The notes under the pieces were generated by a model. The model did not search any database, was not told the origin of the DNA, and saw nothing but the letters and a program-made list of their open reading frames with translations. Below, piece after piece: positions 1 through 12,429 of a stretch of DNA of 64,000 bases. Every line of letters starts with the position of its first letter. Within the stretch, counting starts at the first letter, position 1. The translations under genes were made by a program, and so were the position numbers. The stretch comes from Isoetes taiwanensis (Eukaryota > Streptophyta > Lycopodiopsida > Isoetales > Isoetaceae). The stretch spans positions 18,413,310 through 18,477,309 of the forward strand of contig JAJEKV010000004.1 of assembly GCA_021234155.1 (NCBI GenBank), given 5' to 3'.

Positions 1-563
1 AAAAAATCTACCACGAGGTTAGACATGAACGGATTAGGAAGTAGTTAGACGAGCAAAGATAAACCATTGTTCAAGATTTGAGTTTAAAGTCCATCTGCTT
101 TACAACAACAACAGCCGGGGCTTGCTTTTTTTGCGTGCCAAGCTTCCCCTTTCTTCATTTTCGCCTCCATTCTCCGAGATCCGTGGTGGAAATCTGGTTT
201 TTAGAGAGCTTTTACATCTATGTAAGGTTCGTTAAGATCGGGCCAGATGCATGCATGTTGGTAACGCTTATACATTCACAAGCATCTCTCTAATATTATT
301 TGTCGTTTCTTTGCTTGTAAAGTCGATTTAAAATGGAAAGGACACTAGTTGTTAAGGTGAATGAAGGTCGTGGAATTGTGGCTGACCTTGGCCTCGCGGA
401 TAGTGTTCCATGAATGCACTTACCTGGATGTCCCAATGAAATACTTTGGGACGGCTATGGAGGATGAGAAAGAATTTGTATTTTTGAAGATAGGGAAGTG
501 GCCTTCACGCCAAAAGTGGAGGTAAGGTTTAAGGTTTAGCCGACGAGGTTACTATCAAGGTGG

Positions 564-1256
564 TTGGAGAGCCCCCAAAAGAGGCAGAGGACCATTGTTG
601 AGAGCATTTCATCTCAAAATCTCCAATTTGAGATGGTAGACCAGACTGTCATAGCCGAGGAGCAGACCAATGAAGAGGTAAATAATGATGATGAACTTGA
701 TGTATCAGATTTGAATTTTTCAAAGAATAGGTTGCTATCCAAGTTAGCAACAAAGTTTGATATTGCCAAATGGCAAGTTGCTTTGAGGAAGTTGAGTTCA
801 AATCTGCAGCGAAAGAATCGAAAGGACATGTTTGAATTGTGTTCTTATGATGCCCATGGTAAACCAGTATTTGCTATTTGGTGTCTTGAATGTGAGAAAC
901 GATATGGTAAAGGTGGAGATGATACCTTGTGGGTCCAAGCGTGGAGTTGGGGGCCAATTTTCGTGTCCTGGACATATAGTGCTTTATGGGTGCTTTACTT
1001 GAGTTTAATGAAAATTTTAACCCGTCAAGAAAAAACATTTGACGAGCCTTTTTGGTTCAGAGAGCGCGAAACCAAAATCTCCCAATTAGCAAGTTCGCTG
1101 GCCATTTCATCGATCCAAAACGTGGATGGTTCTCCGCTTCGGGCGGATTGTACCAGCTCCAAATCATTTTCAAAAAATTTGATGGAAATTTTTGTTTTGG
1201 AAATTTGCGAGCTCTTTGGCCGGAATTCAATGGATCTTGTTTCCTCCTATGCGTAA
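564..1256 (+). CDS. Hypothetical ORF, possible transposon-derived fragment
   Basis: This is an open frame of 230 codons that I cannot assign. The N-terminal third is acidic and low in complexity. It is followed by a basic, helix-prone stretch and a WCLECEKRYGKGG segment that could be part of a zinc-binding module. After about residue 125 the sequence looks less like protein, and a second frame overlaps it from 1052. The start is the first ATG of the frame. The neighbourhood (Cys-rich ORF at 2369, DUF7869-type pseudogene at 8.5-10.1 kb) suggests old transposon-derived coding sequence. An intron or a frameshift near residue 125 would be consistent with the change in character. Function is unknown. 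Confidence 0.3.
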   Translation: MESPQKRQRTIVESISSQNLQFEMVDQTVIAEEQTNEEVNNDDELDVSDLNFSKNRLLSKLATKFDIAKWQVALRKLSSNLQRKNRKDMFELCSYDAHGKPVFAIWCLECEKRYGKGGDDTLWVQAWSWGPIFVSWTYSALWVLYLSLMKILTRQEKTFDEPFWFRERETKISQLASSLAISSIQNVDGSPLRADCTSSKSFSKNLMEIFVLEICELFGRNSMDLVSSYA

Positions 1257-2368
1257 CTCACATCTCGGTTTGGAGGCCAAGATCCCGGATGAGCTCGTCA
1301 CGCTTCTAGGAATTCACATCCAACATCCTATTCTCAAAATTAGATGCGTAAGATGGCATTCCCAATGACAATGACATGCACTCAAACTTCCATTGATTTG
1401 AAGGCTTCCGAGGTAATATCATCTCCAGCTTTGAATGATAAAATTAATGGGACCAGGTAACAACAAAAGCGTTGTTGCAGCAAGGTCAGCAATTATATAT
1501 CTCCTAACAATGCATGTAGAAGAATATTAGCGCCAAAAAAGAAATTGCGCAGGAAGAAGAAAAGGGATTCTATAAAAGATGGCCTTCAATCAAACAATAG
1601 CATGGAAGGATTGACCACTAGGAAGAAACAAAAGCTTTGAAGGTTATTGTGGATTTCATCAATGAGGTATGCTTGAATTTGATTCTCGATGATAGAAAGG
1701 AAGTCATATCCGTGGCTGCCGAACAAGTTTTGAATTTGACATCATTGGGAATAAGGCACTTAATGTATACAAGCATGTTGTTGAGAACGTGAAAGAGACT
1801 CTTCAAAGACAAAAACGTGGCAGGACTATAGATGTTAATCAAGCGAGGTCATCTACTTTGATGATGGCAAAGTGAATTCATGCAAAGAATCGATCAGCGG
1901 TTGCAAAGGCCTTGAACATGAAGAGAAGGGTTCGCTTTATTTGCGTTGGACAAAAGGAAACGCTGGCTGAATTTGGAGGACCTTGGTCCATGTTCAAGAG
2001 GAAGAGCAGATCCGATAGGCTTTCTTCGATTCTGGACCGTGAAAAGGTACACAACTTTTGATTTCTCAAACTAGAGTCTCTCCAAATAAAAGGCGGTGTG
2101 ATTAAGTTGAGGAGACATAGTGCAGTTAAAAGATAGCAAAGCCGTGATAATCGTGATCCCATTCACTTACTAGAAGAGACACATATATCTAATTGTTTGT
2201 CTTTTGCTAGAAATAACATTTCGTGACTTACCTTCTATTCTTTGAATTGCAGATCATGTTCTATAGAAGATTCAAACGTCAATATCCGGACATGAAGATA
2301 GGGCTTAGATTGTTTGAAGCTTTGAAGCCTGGCTTAAGGAAAGGGAAACGTGTTGCTGCATTTACCAT

Positions 2369-2722
2369 ATGAGAATGGAGTTTGTCAGGCAAGCAATTAA
2401 TAAAGTAAGACGTGATCCTAATATTCACGGTCCAAATTGTACATGCAAGTGTTCTATATGTGGTCCAGGCCCAATTTGTGCAGCAAGCGAACACACCTTC
2501 AACAATATTAGTGATATGTGGAGGTCTATGGTGTGTCCTAAGCAAGAGACTACAGATTGGCATAATTCAAAGTGTTTGACTATGGAGTGTGCTGATTGTG
2601 GGCTGAAATTATTCCAGAAATGTCCGAAAGAAAAGAGGAAGACAATAAAGTTAGAATGGAAGAACTTTGAGAAGGTAACTACTCTATCATTTCATGATGA
2701 TCACTTGCAATGTAATTGCTAA
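2369..2722 (+). CDS. Cys-rich fragment resembling the zinc-binding part of DUF7869-type proteins
   Basis: The 117-codon frame is rich in Cys and His. It has a CTCKCSICGPGPIC cluster, then SMVCPK, DWHNSKC and ECADCG spacings that look like paired zinc ligands. From memory, the order 'LCPK...WH..C...C..CG...CP.E' resembles the cysteine-rich segment upstream of the DUF7869 core in plant transposon-derived proteins; this was not checked by search. The frame is open from its first ATG to a TAA, and no matching catalytic core follows on this strand. It may be one exon or a broken fragment. The DUF7869-type pseudogene 6 kb away lies on the opposite strand, so the two are not one gene. Confidence 0.35.
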   Translation: MRMEFVRQAINKVRRDPNIHGPNCTCKCSICGPGPICAASEHTFNNISDMWRSMVCPKQETTDWHNSKCLTMECADCGLKLFQKCPKEKRKTIKLEWKNFEKVTTLSFHDDHLQCNC

Positions 2723-3860
2723 GAGTAGAAACACGCCTGCATAGAAATTGGCTCGCCATACTCCTCGAAGCCTTAAACTCTAACTCACGGCCTTTACCTT
2801 AGCTTTCCATCTTTTCTATTCAACCCGTTAGCTAAAAGTTGTGGCTTCTAAAAAAAAGAAGGTTTCCTTCTATTCTTAGCTATACATCTTTTCCTCTTTA
2901 TTTTTATAAACTCAAAATGATTTACCACGCACAAAAACCCTTAGTTTTCAGTAAAACTTTTACTTCTAACAACAAAATTTGTAAAAGCATTTGCAAACGT
3001 AATTTAACGTAATCATAATCGTAATCAAGATTTATGTTTTGGTGTGTTATGGGAGATGCTATTTTTTGGGTTTGAAAAAGAAGTCAAAATTCAAAAAACA
3101 TTGGCAAGTTTATAAATAACATATAAACCATCAAATATAGCACATCCCATAAGACATCAAAACAAAAAGTTTCATTTTTTTTCCCGATACAAAACGTGGC
3201 CACGATAACATCGTCTCTTCAATATCTCCATAAAAGCTTACTGCATTACAATGATACAGAATAAAGAACATGACCAGAATGATCAGCTGGACAGACAGTA
3301 TGATTTGCTGCTGTGCAAATTATGTTTTCAGATGTGAAACCCTACCAAACCCATCCGAAAATTTTCTGAACGAAATATGAGCATATCAACATTATCAGAA
3401 AAATCTTGGAGAGAACGTTCCAACGTAATAAAAAGCATACAAAACGGAGTCCGGATTCAAAAGTTATGATAAAAATACCATCAAATCTACACTTTGCAAA
3501 AAGGTATCTGGATTGAAAAGTACAAAAAGAAGGTACGTATCTTGATAGACCGTATCAAATCATATGCCAATAGAAATCTTTCTACCGAGACTTCACAATA
3601 AGCCCAAGATCATCTGAATCTGACCTTTGTAGCTCAAGTTATGAGTGCGAAAACAATTGACATTCTAGAATGGGACTCGCAAGAAACCAACAAACCGCCC
3701 ATAGATAGGCTTCTCATTCATCTCAGCAGATTTTCTACAATGGTGGACAGTGGGTAGCCGCACACATGCGAACTACCCACGAAAAATAAAGGGAAAATCC
3801 AATTATATCATTTGGACCCCAAAACAAATACAATGCTAATAGATGAGTGGCTGATGTACC
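2723..3860. other. AT-rich noncoding stretch
   Basis: I see no convincing coding sequence or RNA gene here. The stretch is AT-rich with short runs of A and T. Confidence 0.5.
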
Positions 3861-3941
3861 TGCCGAAAGCTTATCACCGGGATTAAAAAACACCGCCCTT
3901 TCGGGTTTTCGAGGAAAAACCCTAGTGATAAGCCTTCGGCA
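3861..3941. repeat. Long inverted repeat (hairpin)
   Basis: Two 17-bp arms, TGCCGAAAGCTTATCAC at 3861-3877 and GTGATAAGCCTTCGGCA at 3925-3941, are reverse complements with one mismatch. The 47-base loop contains a smaller nested stem (GGGTTTT/AAAACCC). This could be the core of a short inverted-repeat element or a transcribed hairpin. No target duplication was identified. Confidence 0.6.
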
Positions 3942-4074
3942 AGGGGCTTAGACAAACGTAAGGCATTGAATCGCTCCCAAAAACCCCCGCATGGAGAAGT
4001 CGAAACGGATGCTGCTCGCCAACCTGTACCTGCACATCACCAACACAACAAACGAGAAACATACCAGAGAATAG

Positions 4075-4125
4075 CATCACCCAGCGGGTGGAAAAAAAGC
4101 ATCACCCAGCGGGTGGAAAAACATG
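4075..4125. repeat. Two-copy tandem repeat of about 24 bp
   Basis: The unit AGCATCACCCAGCGGGTGG followed by an A-run occurs twice in immediate succession. Each unit contains a small CACCC/GGGTG inverted repeat. Confidence 0.7.
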
Positions 4126-4299
4126 ATAAACAGAACTTGTACAAAATATAATAAACAAAGAAGGGGGGGAGGGTGGGTTCAAAGAGAATAAGGTACTGCT
4201 GAGAGAAGAGGAAGCGCCGATGAGACGTGGATGCAGAAACGCGCCTGAAATAGCGAACTCCCAACCCAAAATGGGCATGCGCCGCCCGCATGCATGCAT

Positions 4300-6300
4300 G
4301 ACATGCATGCTCGTCCCATTCTAGAATGGCGATCCGATGTCTCAGATCGATGCGATTCTCTAGCGCTTCTCTTCTTTATCTATTTTTTGTGACTTAGATA
4401 TTACATACAATGGTTTGGTAAAAAACAACCTCTCATAAAAATCCTATTATTGATTAAAACCTTTTTTTTTCCGAACCAAAAAATTGTAAAAAGCATTTGG
4501 AACCGTAATCACTGTAGATGCATTATTCACACGGGGGTGACTTCGCACATCAAGAGCTATCAGATGGGCATATTTGCCAGTATTTCTTTGATTTAAGACT
4601 GTAGATAACGATCCTTGTTTGTGGGGTAGAGTTATACAAGTTTTAATATGTTGTATAACGAGGTTTGCGAAATACTATAAGATTTGCGGCAATGTACTAA
4701 ATGGTGTTGATTTTATACATATTATATGGTTTTAAGGAGCACAAAGAGGGGCTTTCACAGCTCTACATCAATCCTTCTGTGAATATGCACCCAAATCAAT
4801 GGGAATTTCAGGGGGATTTTAATTTAAAAGTGTTGGGTGTAGTGGTTTGTGTTAACTTAAAATTATTTTGGCCCCTTTGGGTCCTTGGAAATTGTATAGG
4901 AATATTATGTACATCTCTATAGGTTGTAGTGACTATGACAAATGTAACCTTGAAAAAGTTGTTCCATAAGCTATAAATAAAAAGAGCAAACTCAAACTCA
5001 AACAGTACACCAAACTTGCATGAGCATACCGTAAACAAAAAAGTGTTGTAGGTATTAGGGTTAATGGTTTGTAATAGCATTTTTAAGGCGATATGTAATT
5101 CACCTAGTCCATTTTGTTGCAGCTATGTATAATATAAAGAACACAATCAAACTTAAATTAAAACCCAACAGACAAGTAATGATTGGTATGAAGAGCAATA
5201 AACACCTCTGCATGTAATCTAAGTACATGAGACAAGCCTGGAATAGCATAAACACATAATTTGATCTTGTTTACGTCGCTTTTGCACATATAGTCACTGA
5301 TCGGTTTGTGCAGGTCGGTTAGTCTGGCTATGGTGCAGATCTAAATCCATATAAATTATGCAGCAACTTATTCCGCAATTGGATCACAATTGAGCTACAT
5401 ATGGATACGCAAAACATCATTGGATCACAATTATTTTAAGCTAGGAAAAACCATAAAATGGTTTTAACATAGAGGAGTTTACTGCATGATTCTCGCCAGT
5501 AAGGATCAAGTAGAAAAAAATATATAAGAAAGACATGCAATTGGGCTATTTTGAATGTTTCTTCCTCGATTTGCATTTGTAAAGTGTTCAATTGTTTCCT
5601 CCGCATTTGAATCTGCTGGACTATCACAAGCTGCATATTCTCGTGATGATGACTCGCGATATATGTACACAAAAATACCGCCCGGGTATCTTGTTTCAAT
5701 ACGAAAATGGCTTATCCACATTGTCTCTTCCAGATGCTTTTTCTTATGACTGGCACCAGGTTAATAATTATTGTTTTCATGTTTGATCCCAAGGGTTTGG
5801 TCCATGCAACGACATGTACAACGCAGGTGACATTAGTCGTCTTATATTGGCCTTCGACATCATGGTGGCCATTATTATGAACTGGCTCTCAGTGGGCTCC
5901 TTTTATTTCAGCAGTAGTATTTTTAGATGCTTTTTCTCAAGCCTTAGTATTTTTGTTCTCATAATTTTGTTGGTTGTTATCGCCAAGTGGCTTTACTTGT
6001 TTTGTGCTGTAATTTCTCTTAAATTTATTCTCTGTTGTTAAGCCGCTTGTAGACTGCTTCCAATGTCGTACCTGTCATTATTTTACTCCATGCTACCATC
6101 TCTTTTGTCATCATGCATGCCATTGACCATTCGGCTCTATTCTTCGAGTTTTCGTCGGTTCGTCTTATGGCTCTCTTACCTTCCCGCTCTACCCTTTACT
6201 ATGGCAGCCTTTTTTGCCTCCACACATGGTACATACCCGTCACACTAAGCACAATTTCATTATAATGGGAAAATTTTTAGTAAACTGGAATTTTTTTATT
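4300..6300. other. Noncoding stretch with an interspersed repeat
   Basis: No gene is recognisable. The segment near 4530-4620 resembles 21940-22020: both contain GCATATTTGCCAGT followed by a version of GTAGATAA. This indicates a dispersed repeat family. Short open frames at 5436-6250 lack any recognisable motif. Confidence 0.4.
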
Positions 6301-6311
6301 ATGGGGGTTGT

Positions 6312-6405
6312 ATAGACCTTATGCAGGGGTTGTATACACGTGTACAGTACCCTGTATCATAGACCTTATGCAGGGGTTGTATACACGTGCAGTACCCGTG
6401 TATCA
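6312..6405. repeat. Two-copy direct repeat, unit about 47 bp
   Basis: The unit starting ATAGACCTTATGCAGGGGTT and running through TATACACGTG is present twice with small indels. It is a short tandem duplication. Confidence 0.75.
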
Positions 6406-6556
6406 TACATACATGAATATTTAGAGAACATATTAATACGGTATCATATACCAACTTCCAAACACAATAGAGACCGAAGTATGAACTATGTATGATAGAT
6501 AGCAAAGGTTACTAGAGACCACGGCAGTATGTCCATAGTAACCTTCCCCTAGGTTC

Positions 6557-7147
6557 CTAACCCCTTCTCCTTCCCCTTTCCCTTCCCCTGCGAGGTCTAA
6601 CCCATGCAGCTGGGTTAGGAACCCAGAGCTCACGCATATCCCAGCCTGATTCTTCCCACCATATGGGGTACCTAGTCATTGCAAAAAGCAATTCCACATG
6701 ATGATACTCACGGAAGAAGAGCGGACCCAACTCCACAAAGTTGTTGTACTCGTTGTAGTACGTCCTATTAAGGCCATACATCTGTCCCTTACAAATTTCA
6801 TGAATGAACTCTGATATGTATTGATCCAGAGAGTGTGCTAAATAACCAGCATGAAGAAGAGGCCTCAACTGCTGTAGCATCTCGTCCAGATGAGGAGGGG
6901 GTTCAAGAATTCCCCTCATTGCAAGTCTCCTATAACATTTAGATGGATTAATTTCCATCAATGGCTCATGACCACAATCAAATCGCTCCAGAATGACGTT
7001 GATCAACTCCATTGCAAGCTCCTTGGTGGGACTGTGGCGCAACCTCCACTCCAAGAAATGGTCAAATAGCTCATCTTGATCAGGCCGCACAGAATGTTTG
7101 GGGCATGCTTGCGGTGGCTTTGGAGTAGCCAGGAGGATTGGGTCCAA
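6557..7147 (-). CDS. Hypothetical protein, 196 codons
   Basis: This minus-strand frame is well composed through its first 170 residues (mixed hydrophobic and charged helices, HHVELLFAMTRYPIWWEESG). It ends in a low-complexity Arg/Gly tail encoded by a GGGAAGGGGAAGG-type tract. No family is recognised. Its N-terminus lies just before the purine-rich minisatellite that starts near 7183, so the original 5' end may have been displaced by repeat growth. It could be a retroelement gag-type fragment, but I see no zinc knuckle or protease motif. Confidence 0.35.
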   Translation of the reverse strand: MDPILLATPKPPQACPKHSVRPDQDELFDHFLEWRLRHSPTKELAMELINVILERFDCGHEPLMEINPSKCYRRLAMRGILEPPPHLDEMLQQLRPLLHAGYLAHSLDQYISEFIHEICKGQMYGLNRTYYNEYNNFVELGPLFFREYHHVELLFAMTRYPIWWEESGWDMRELWVPNPAAWVRPRRGRERGRRRG

Positions 7148-7182
7148 TCATTTTGCGGAAGCAAGGAAGGATCACCGACCGG

Positions 7183-7680
7183 AACAAGGAACACCCGAGC
7201 AAAGGAACAAGGAGCAAGAAGCAAGGAACAAGACCAAAGTAGCAAGGAGCACGAAGATCAAGTAGCAAGGAACAAGGATCAAGATCAAGTCGCAAGAAGC
7301 AAGGAACAAGGAAGATCAAGGAGCAAGAAGATCAAAGAACAAGGAAGATCAAGGAGCAAGGAAGCAAGGAACAAGATCAAGTAGCAAGATCAAGAGCAAG
7401 GAACAAGATCAAGTAGCATGAAGGAGCACGAAGATGAAGTAGCAAAGAACAAGGATCAAGATCAAGTAGCAAGGAACAAGGAATATCAAAGACCAAGAAG
7501 ATAAAGGAACAAGGAAGATCAAGGAGCAAGAAGCAAGGATCAAGATCAATTAGCAAAGAACACGGAACACAAGGTGAGAAGTGAAAGCAAGGTGAGAACA
7601 TGAGAAGTGAAAGCAAGGTGAGAAGTGAAAGCAAGGTGAAAACACGGAACAAAGGTGAGAAGTGAAAGCAAGGTGAAAGA
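7183..7680. repeat. Purine-rich degenerate minisatellite
   Basis: About 500 bp of reiterated, nearly pure-purine words on the + strand (AAGGAACAAGGA, GATCAAG, GGAGCAAG). The tract shifts at about 7560 to GTGAGAAGTGAAAGCAAG units. The open frames reported across it on both strands are by-products of the repeat. A short ATAATACCAATAATG direct repeat follows at 7697-7775. Confidence 0.85.
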
Positions 7681-8537
7681 ATTTATAGCTATGAATCCAA
7701 TAATGTTGAAGTATAATACCAATAATGTTGAAGTATAATACCAATAATGCTGAAGTATTATACCAATAATTCTACAATGACTATAAAAGCAGCTCCATTC
7801 GGTGGTATAAGTCATTCATCTCCCATGGCTTATAATCTGAATGATCTTCAGTTTCAGACCATTACTTGCTCCATGAGCTACAATGATATTGTTCGGTGCA
7901 TACATAAAGGTGTTAAGCTGGATCCTTACTTGGAATCCAAAGCTAGAGGTCGTGAGTGTCATTGCCCCGGCCTTACTCGTGTTGTGATCCATCTTCTTTG
8001 GTATCCCGAAGCCATGCCTTGTTTAATGTGATCACGTTAGCAGGGATTGAAGATGAGTGAATCATCGACTCTATAATGCCATCAATAATATGTGCATCTA
8101 AATTATATGTATGCCATCAATAATGTGTGCATCAGATGTAATGATGTGTATTAAACACCTATTATAAAAGATGTAAGGATGTAGTATAAGCATAATGAAT
8201 ATTATTTGATGTATCGACTGAGTATTAATTGTCCAAAATGCTTAAGTATTATAGCAAGAGAAATTACATACATGATTATCGGAGAACATGACCGAGATTG
8301 AGAGCTTTTAACTAATGCTATGTCCCCCCACATGTCAACAATGTACTTTTGAATCGAACAGTCTTGGGTCTTTTTGCCATTTGTATCCCATGCATAATGT
8401 ATGTCATCTAACTTCTCATACCTTGATGGATCCGATGGATTGGGTCGCCAACATTTAGTTAAGCAACCTCAGATAGTCACGAGCAGCAATGCATCCACCA
8501 TGATACATAAATGTGACCATAATTGATAGACTCGGAT

Positions 8538-10110
8538 CTAGGATGGCATCTTCTTCCTCAGAAAGCCCAACCACATTGGAGTTTCATCGCCTCCGTGTCG
8601 GACTAAAACGAACATACCTTTCGTGAACATGTGCACGAGGATCGAACTCATCCATAGGTAACACTTGGGCACCCATCTCAGCCGCCGCCCACAATACGTA
8701 GGCAAAGGTCTTACAAGCACGCCGGCACCATCGACCTCTTGGAGTAAAAGGCAGGTTGTAGAGGTTCTTGCCTTATACGCAACCAAAAGTTATCATTTTG
8801 AGTAGTCGCCCCGAGATACATTTTCCAAACACAAAAGAATCTCGTTCCAAAGAATCCATAGTTGCTTTGTAATCGTCGGTGCAAACACACCGTCTTCTTG
8901 ATTTTTATAGAAGGAATTCCATAATGCTATGTACTTGCCGTCTTGTCGCCGAGCCGGAGATCTTTCAATGTCTTCCTCGGAGGGATATTTTTAGGCACCC
9001 CTGTTGGTAACGTTGGCTCACCATTTTATCCTCCTTCCACATTCTTATTCCTTTTTCTGGAATCCACTCTTTATGGGTTGGCCGCATCTTATATTGCATA
9101 ATGGGCCATTTCCCATCCATTTTAAATCGGAATAGCAATGGGTCGGTATGGCCTGTTAGACGTTGGCCTTTATCAGGGATATATCCCTTGATAAAGCCTT
9201 TCCAATCTGGAACTTCATCCGCAAAAATGGAACAGGAGACTTTGCATTGCACTTGCTAAACAAGTAAAGCAACTCAGGCAAAGTTAGAGCATCCGATGAA
9301 CTCATTAACGTCGAAAAGTTCCTAAACAATGCATCAATATCGTCATGAGTGTGCCCAACCATTATGAAGCCAACCTGAATCTCTTCGAATACCTTAAGCC
9401 ATGTCAAATAAGAGAGGTAGAAAAACACATATCTATTTTTATTTTGACCCGATGCATTATCCAACTGTAAGTAGAGATTTCGAGGAAGAGGATTGAAGCC
9501 TTCTAAGTAGGTACTAGAAGATGAAGGCATCATCTTTTGTGTCTGCGCTAGCTTATGCTGCAGTGGTCGAGTGTCTTTTAGGACTTGCATCAATTTGCAA
9601 TCTGTAGTTCTGCTTCCACACAGATCACCACACTTGTCTTCGTCTGGCAACTCAAGATAGTGTAGGATCGTAGAAAGTGATCCAACATGAAAGCTTGAGT
9701 CATCTTTCCAAAGATCAAGAGAGAAATGACCATAAGCCCATCCACCATGACCATGTGTCAATGCTCCTGTCAAGCTGCTCTTCAAGCGATCTCCTCTCCA
9801 AACAGACTTTGCGAGATGGTGACTTCTTGGTGTGAGTGTTTTGACCCGATCCATCTTATCATGATGTATTATGACTTTCTGGTGAACGATGTGATAATGC
9901 ACGCCAATGCCAATATTGACTCCTACAGGAACGTTGTTCCAACATATGTGCCCGCCGTTGAATTGAAAGGTTGCGCCTCTCCCTTGTATCTTTTGTTCTT
10001 TCCAATTTCTGCTTGATGACTACACATATATTACACTTGGAGAATCTTTGTATTTTTGCTATGTCGACGCCTGGAAACTCTTTCTTCCAAATATTGTAAA
10101 AAGAGGGCAA
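8538..10110 (-). pseudogene. DUF7869-type transposase-like pseudogene
   Basis: Several minus-strand frames join in order into one decayed gene. The piece at 10110-9859 holds FYNIWKKEFPGVDIAKIQR and an FSKCNIC motif followed by a basic helix. The piece at 9902-9156 holds the core: YLQLDNASGQNKNRY, then GFIMVGHTHDDIDALF. These are the Asp/Asn and HTHDDxD blocks expected of DUF7869-type transposase-like domains. The next piece is in another frame (9252-8965: VPDWKGFI, LFRFKMDGKWPIMQYK), which indicates a frameshift between about 9156 and 9250. The piece at 8786-8538 (GMFVLVRHGGDETPMWLGF) matches the usual C-terminal domain but sits behind further breaks. The family assignment rests on recalled motifs. 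Confidence 0.55.
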
Positions 10111-10299
10111 GGTTACACTCTTTCCTCAATTCTTCCATCACGGCACCCACTTCCTTATGTATGCTCTTCTTATTAAGGATGGAAGGAAGCCATAACATTC
10201 TCCCTTATATCATCCTTTCCTTTTTGTTTCTATGTGGAATGCTCTCGATTCTCACCGATGAAGGTATCAAGCACACTTTCGTAGCTAGTGTCACGCATC

Positions 10300-11640
10300 T
10301 AGGCTTTTAGAGAGTCAGATTACCATGCTCCACCCGTTTTTCCACCTAACTCGAACCTCTTTCTCCAACTATAAAACGTAGACCGAAAGCAACTCCTAAA
10401 GCCACGCGCCATGCGAATTGACAAAGACTCCACCTGGAGACCACTACTTTTGCCTCCGACCGCCTGTATAAGTTACACTCAACACATCAAAACAAGCGTA
10501 ATCCTGGCAATTTGCTTGATTGAGAATAAAATTCTTTTCTTAAGGCACATACTTGCTCTCGGCTCAGTTTTTTGACACGTTCGTCCTTGCAAAGATGTTG
10601 ATTTTAGAGCACTCTTGATTGACTTGGAGGCGCACATCCTCTCCTCCTTGCTATCTCCCTTTGGTTCCCCCGACCCTCTTCACATATGTATATTTCCTTT
10701 TCCTCTTGAATTGCTTCTCAACATCGCCTTCCAAGCACTCAACTTCTAAGTCATCCCCGCTCGAGAGCTTTCGAGCTTGTAAATGTTGTGAAACCGTCCT
10801 ACCATCACGAAGCAAAACATCTGGTCCCTGTGATATTAGGATCGTTAGCTCGAGGCCTCTCAAAGACAAGCATGACATGACCTTATATTTTGTTCCCCGT
10901 TGATCTATTATGTTACTCTACCAAAGCCCGACCTTTGATACACCCAAGAACTCATCGCCTATAGCATCCCCGAGGATCACTAAAGACTATATTCGCCCCT
11001 AATATTTAGATCCAATGCGTGAGTGAAGAATGTAGCATGGCAAACCAAGTAGATCCTGTTTCCGAGTAGTAGACTATCTCATGTTCGTGCTTAAACAACC
11101 CCGAGACCAAGACGGGCACCTAGATTCTCATGACCTCCAATCTCCTCCTACTATTTCGCCTTCTTCATTTGTTGTTGTGTTGCTTGGTTCACCACGGTGA
11201 GCAAAGGAAACCGATGTCCGTGGGCTACCGACCATGGTGGACTACTAGATGAATCCTCTCAAGAGGGCAAATTGAGGGATGTTGAAGACGATCTTCACTT
11301 GAGGGGCACTCAACATGTTTTACATCCCTCTTAGGCCAATCGAATGAATGTGCCTACCGCTTCACCAATGTTATCCGCCTCCGCAGGGACCGGAAGCTCC
11401 GCCGATGGGATCACGTGATTTCTGCGGACCTCAATTGCCACATTTGAAGGATCTATTTCCTTGCCATGAAGAGTGGTTCTATTCAAAATATGGCCACGGG
11501 CAACAATTGTCCTTCCGACGAATAGGTTGTACAGGGGAGAATTGAACCTGTTTCAATCAAGAAAGGTGACACTTTTTAGAACATATAAAATAGACGAAAA
11601 CAAGTAATAAACAAGCAAAACTGACGCCATTTAGTACAAA
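10300..11640. other. Unassigned region upstream of the DUF7869-type pseudogene
   Basis: Only short frames occur here. A minus-strand frame at 10651-10878 contains a basic segment (KQFKRKRKYTYVKRVGG) that could be a remnant of the same element's N-terminal part. Nothing else is recognisable. Confidence 0.3.
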
Positions 11641-11669
11641 AAAATAAATTTTGGTGTAAATTTGGAGCC

Positions 11670-11841
11670 AAATGGAGCCATGGCGCCATTTGGTCGAAAT
11701 GGTGAACACTTGGATCAAATGGCGCCATGGCGCCATTTAGACCAATACACCATTTTAGTGGTGTATTTGGAACAAAATGGCGCCCTGGCGCCATTTGATC
11801 CAAGTGCACCATTCCACATTAATGGCGCCATGGCGCGATTT
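11670..11841. repeat. Cluster of 22-bp palindromes (four copies)
   Basis: Copies lie at 11670-11691, 11717-11738 (perfect), 11775-11796 and about 11821-11841. The consensus is a perfect 22-bp palindrome whose half-site is AAATGGCGCCA. Variants differ by one or two bases, mostly at the centre. Spacing is about 45-58 bp. Confidence 0.85.
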
Positions 11842-12429
11842 GGCTTAGCTCCATCACAAAATCTACACGAGGTGCCTATGTTATGCATTCTTGCTCCCAT
11901 TGCTGTATATGTGTCAATAAGAGCAGGAATGTATAACATGGGCACCCCATGCCAACTTTGCAATTGAAACCAAGGTTCTTAGTGTCCAAGCAGTATGAAT
12001 TTCAGCATTTGAACACGCTATATACATGGCAGCAATAGAACATAATTCCTACCAGAAATAGTGGACTTACTTGATATTAGATAGATCCATAGTGGTATGT
12101 TGTACTGGAGCAATAGATGGAACAAGAAAAACAAGCTGATCCCAGCAGATATGGATTCGCCAAGAACTGAGCGCCAAGAAGAAAGCGCCAAGAATCACCT
12201 GGGATTTCTGTGAGCGCCAAGAAGAAAGCGCCCGATAGCACGACGCTTTGCCTTTTCTGCCTTGTGCGCCGAGAAAAGCCGCGCTTTATGCCAGGCAAAA
12301 TTGAACAAGCAGGCGGATTCAAAAGCGCCTGAACCGTGCACGAAAACGTATGCTTCGTACCATGGTCGCTTTAAGAGGGAGAACGGCGACAAAGACAAAT
12401 CTTTAAATGCAAAGTACAATTTTAAAAGA

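Noticed and set aside
7003-7815. Long ORFs through the purine-rich tract
   Set aside because: Low-complexity Lys/Glu/Ser or Leu/Phe/Ser peptides produced by the minisatellite.
11576-11967. Overlapping ORFs on both strands near 11.7 kb
   Set aside because: They are translations of the palindromic repeats, which stay open in both directions because of the repeat sequence.
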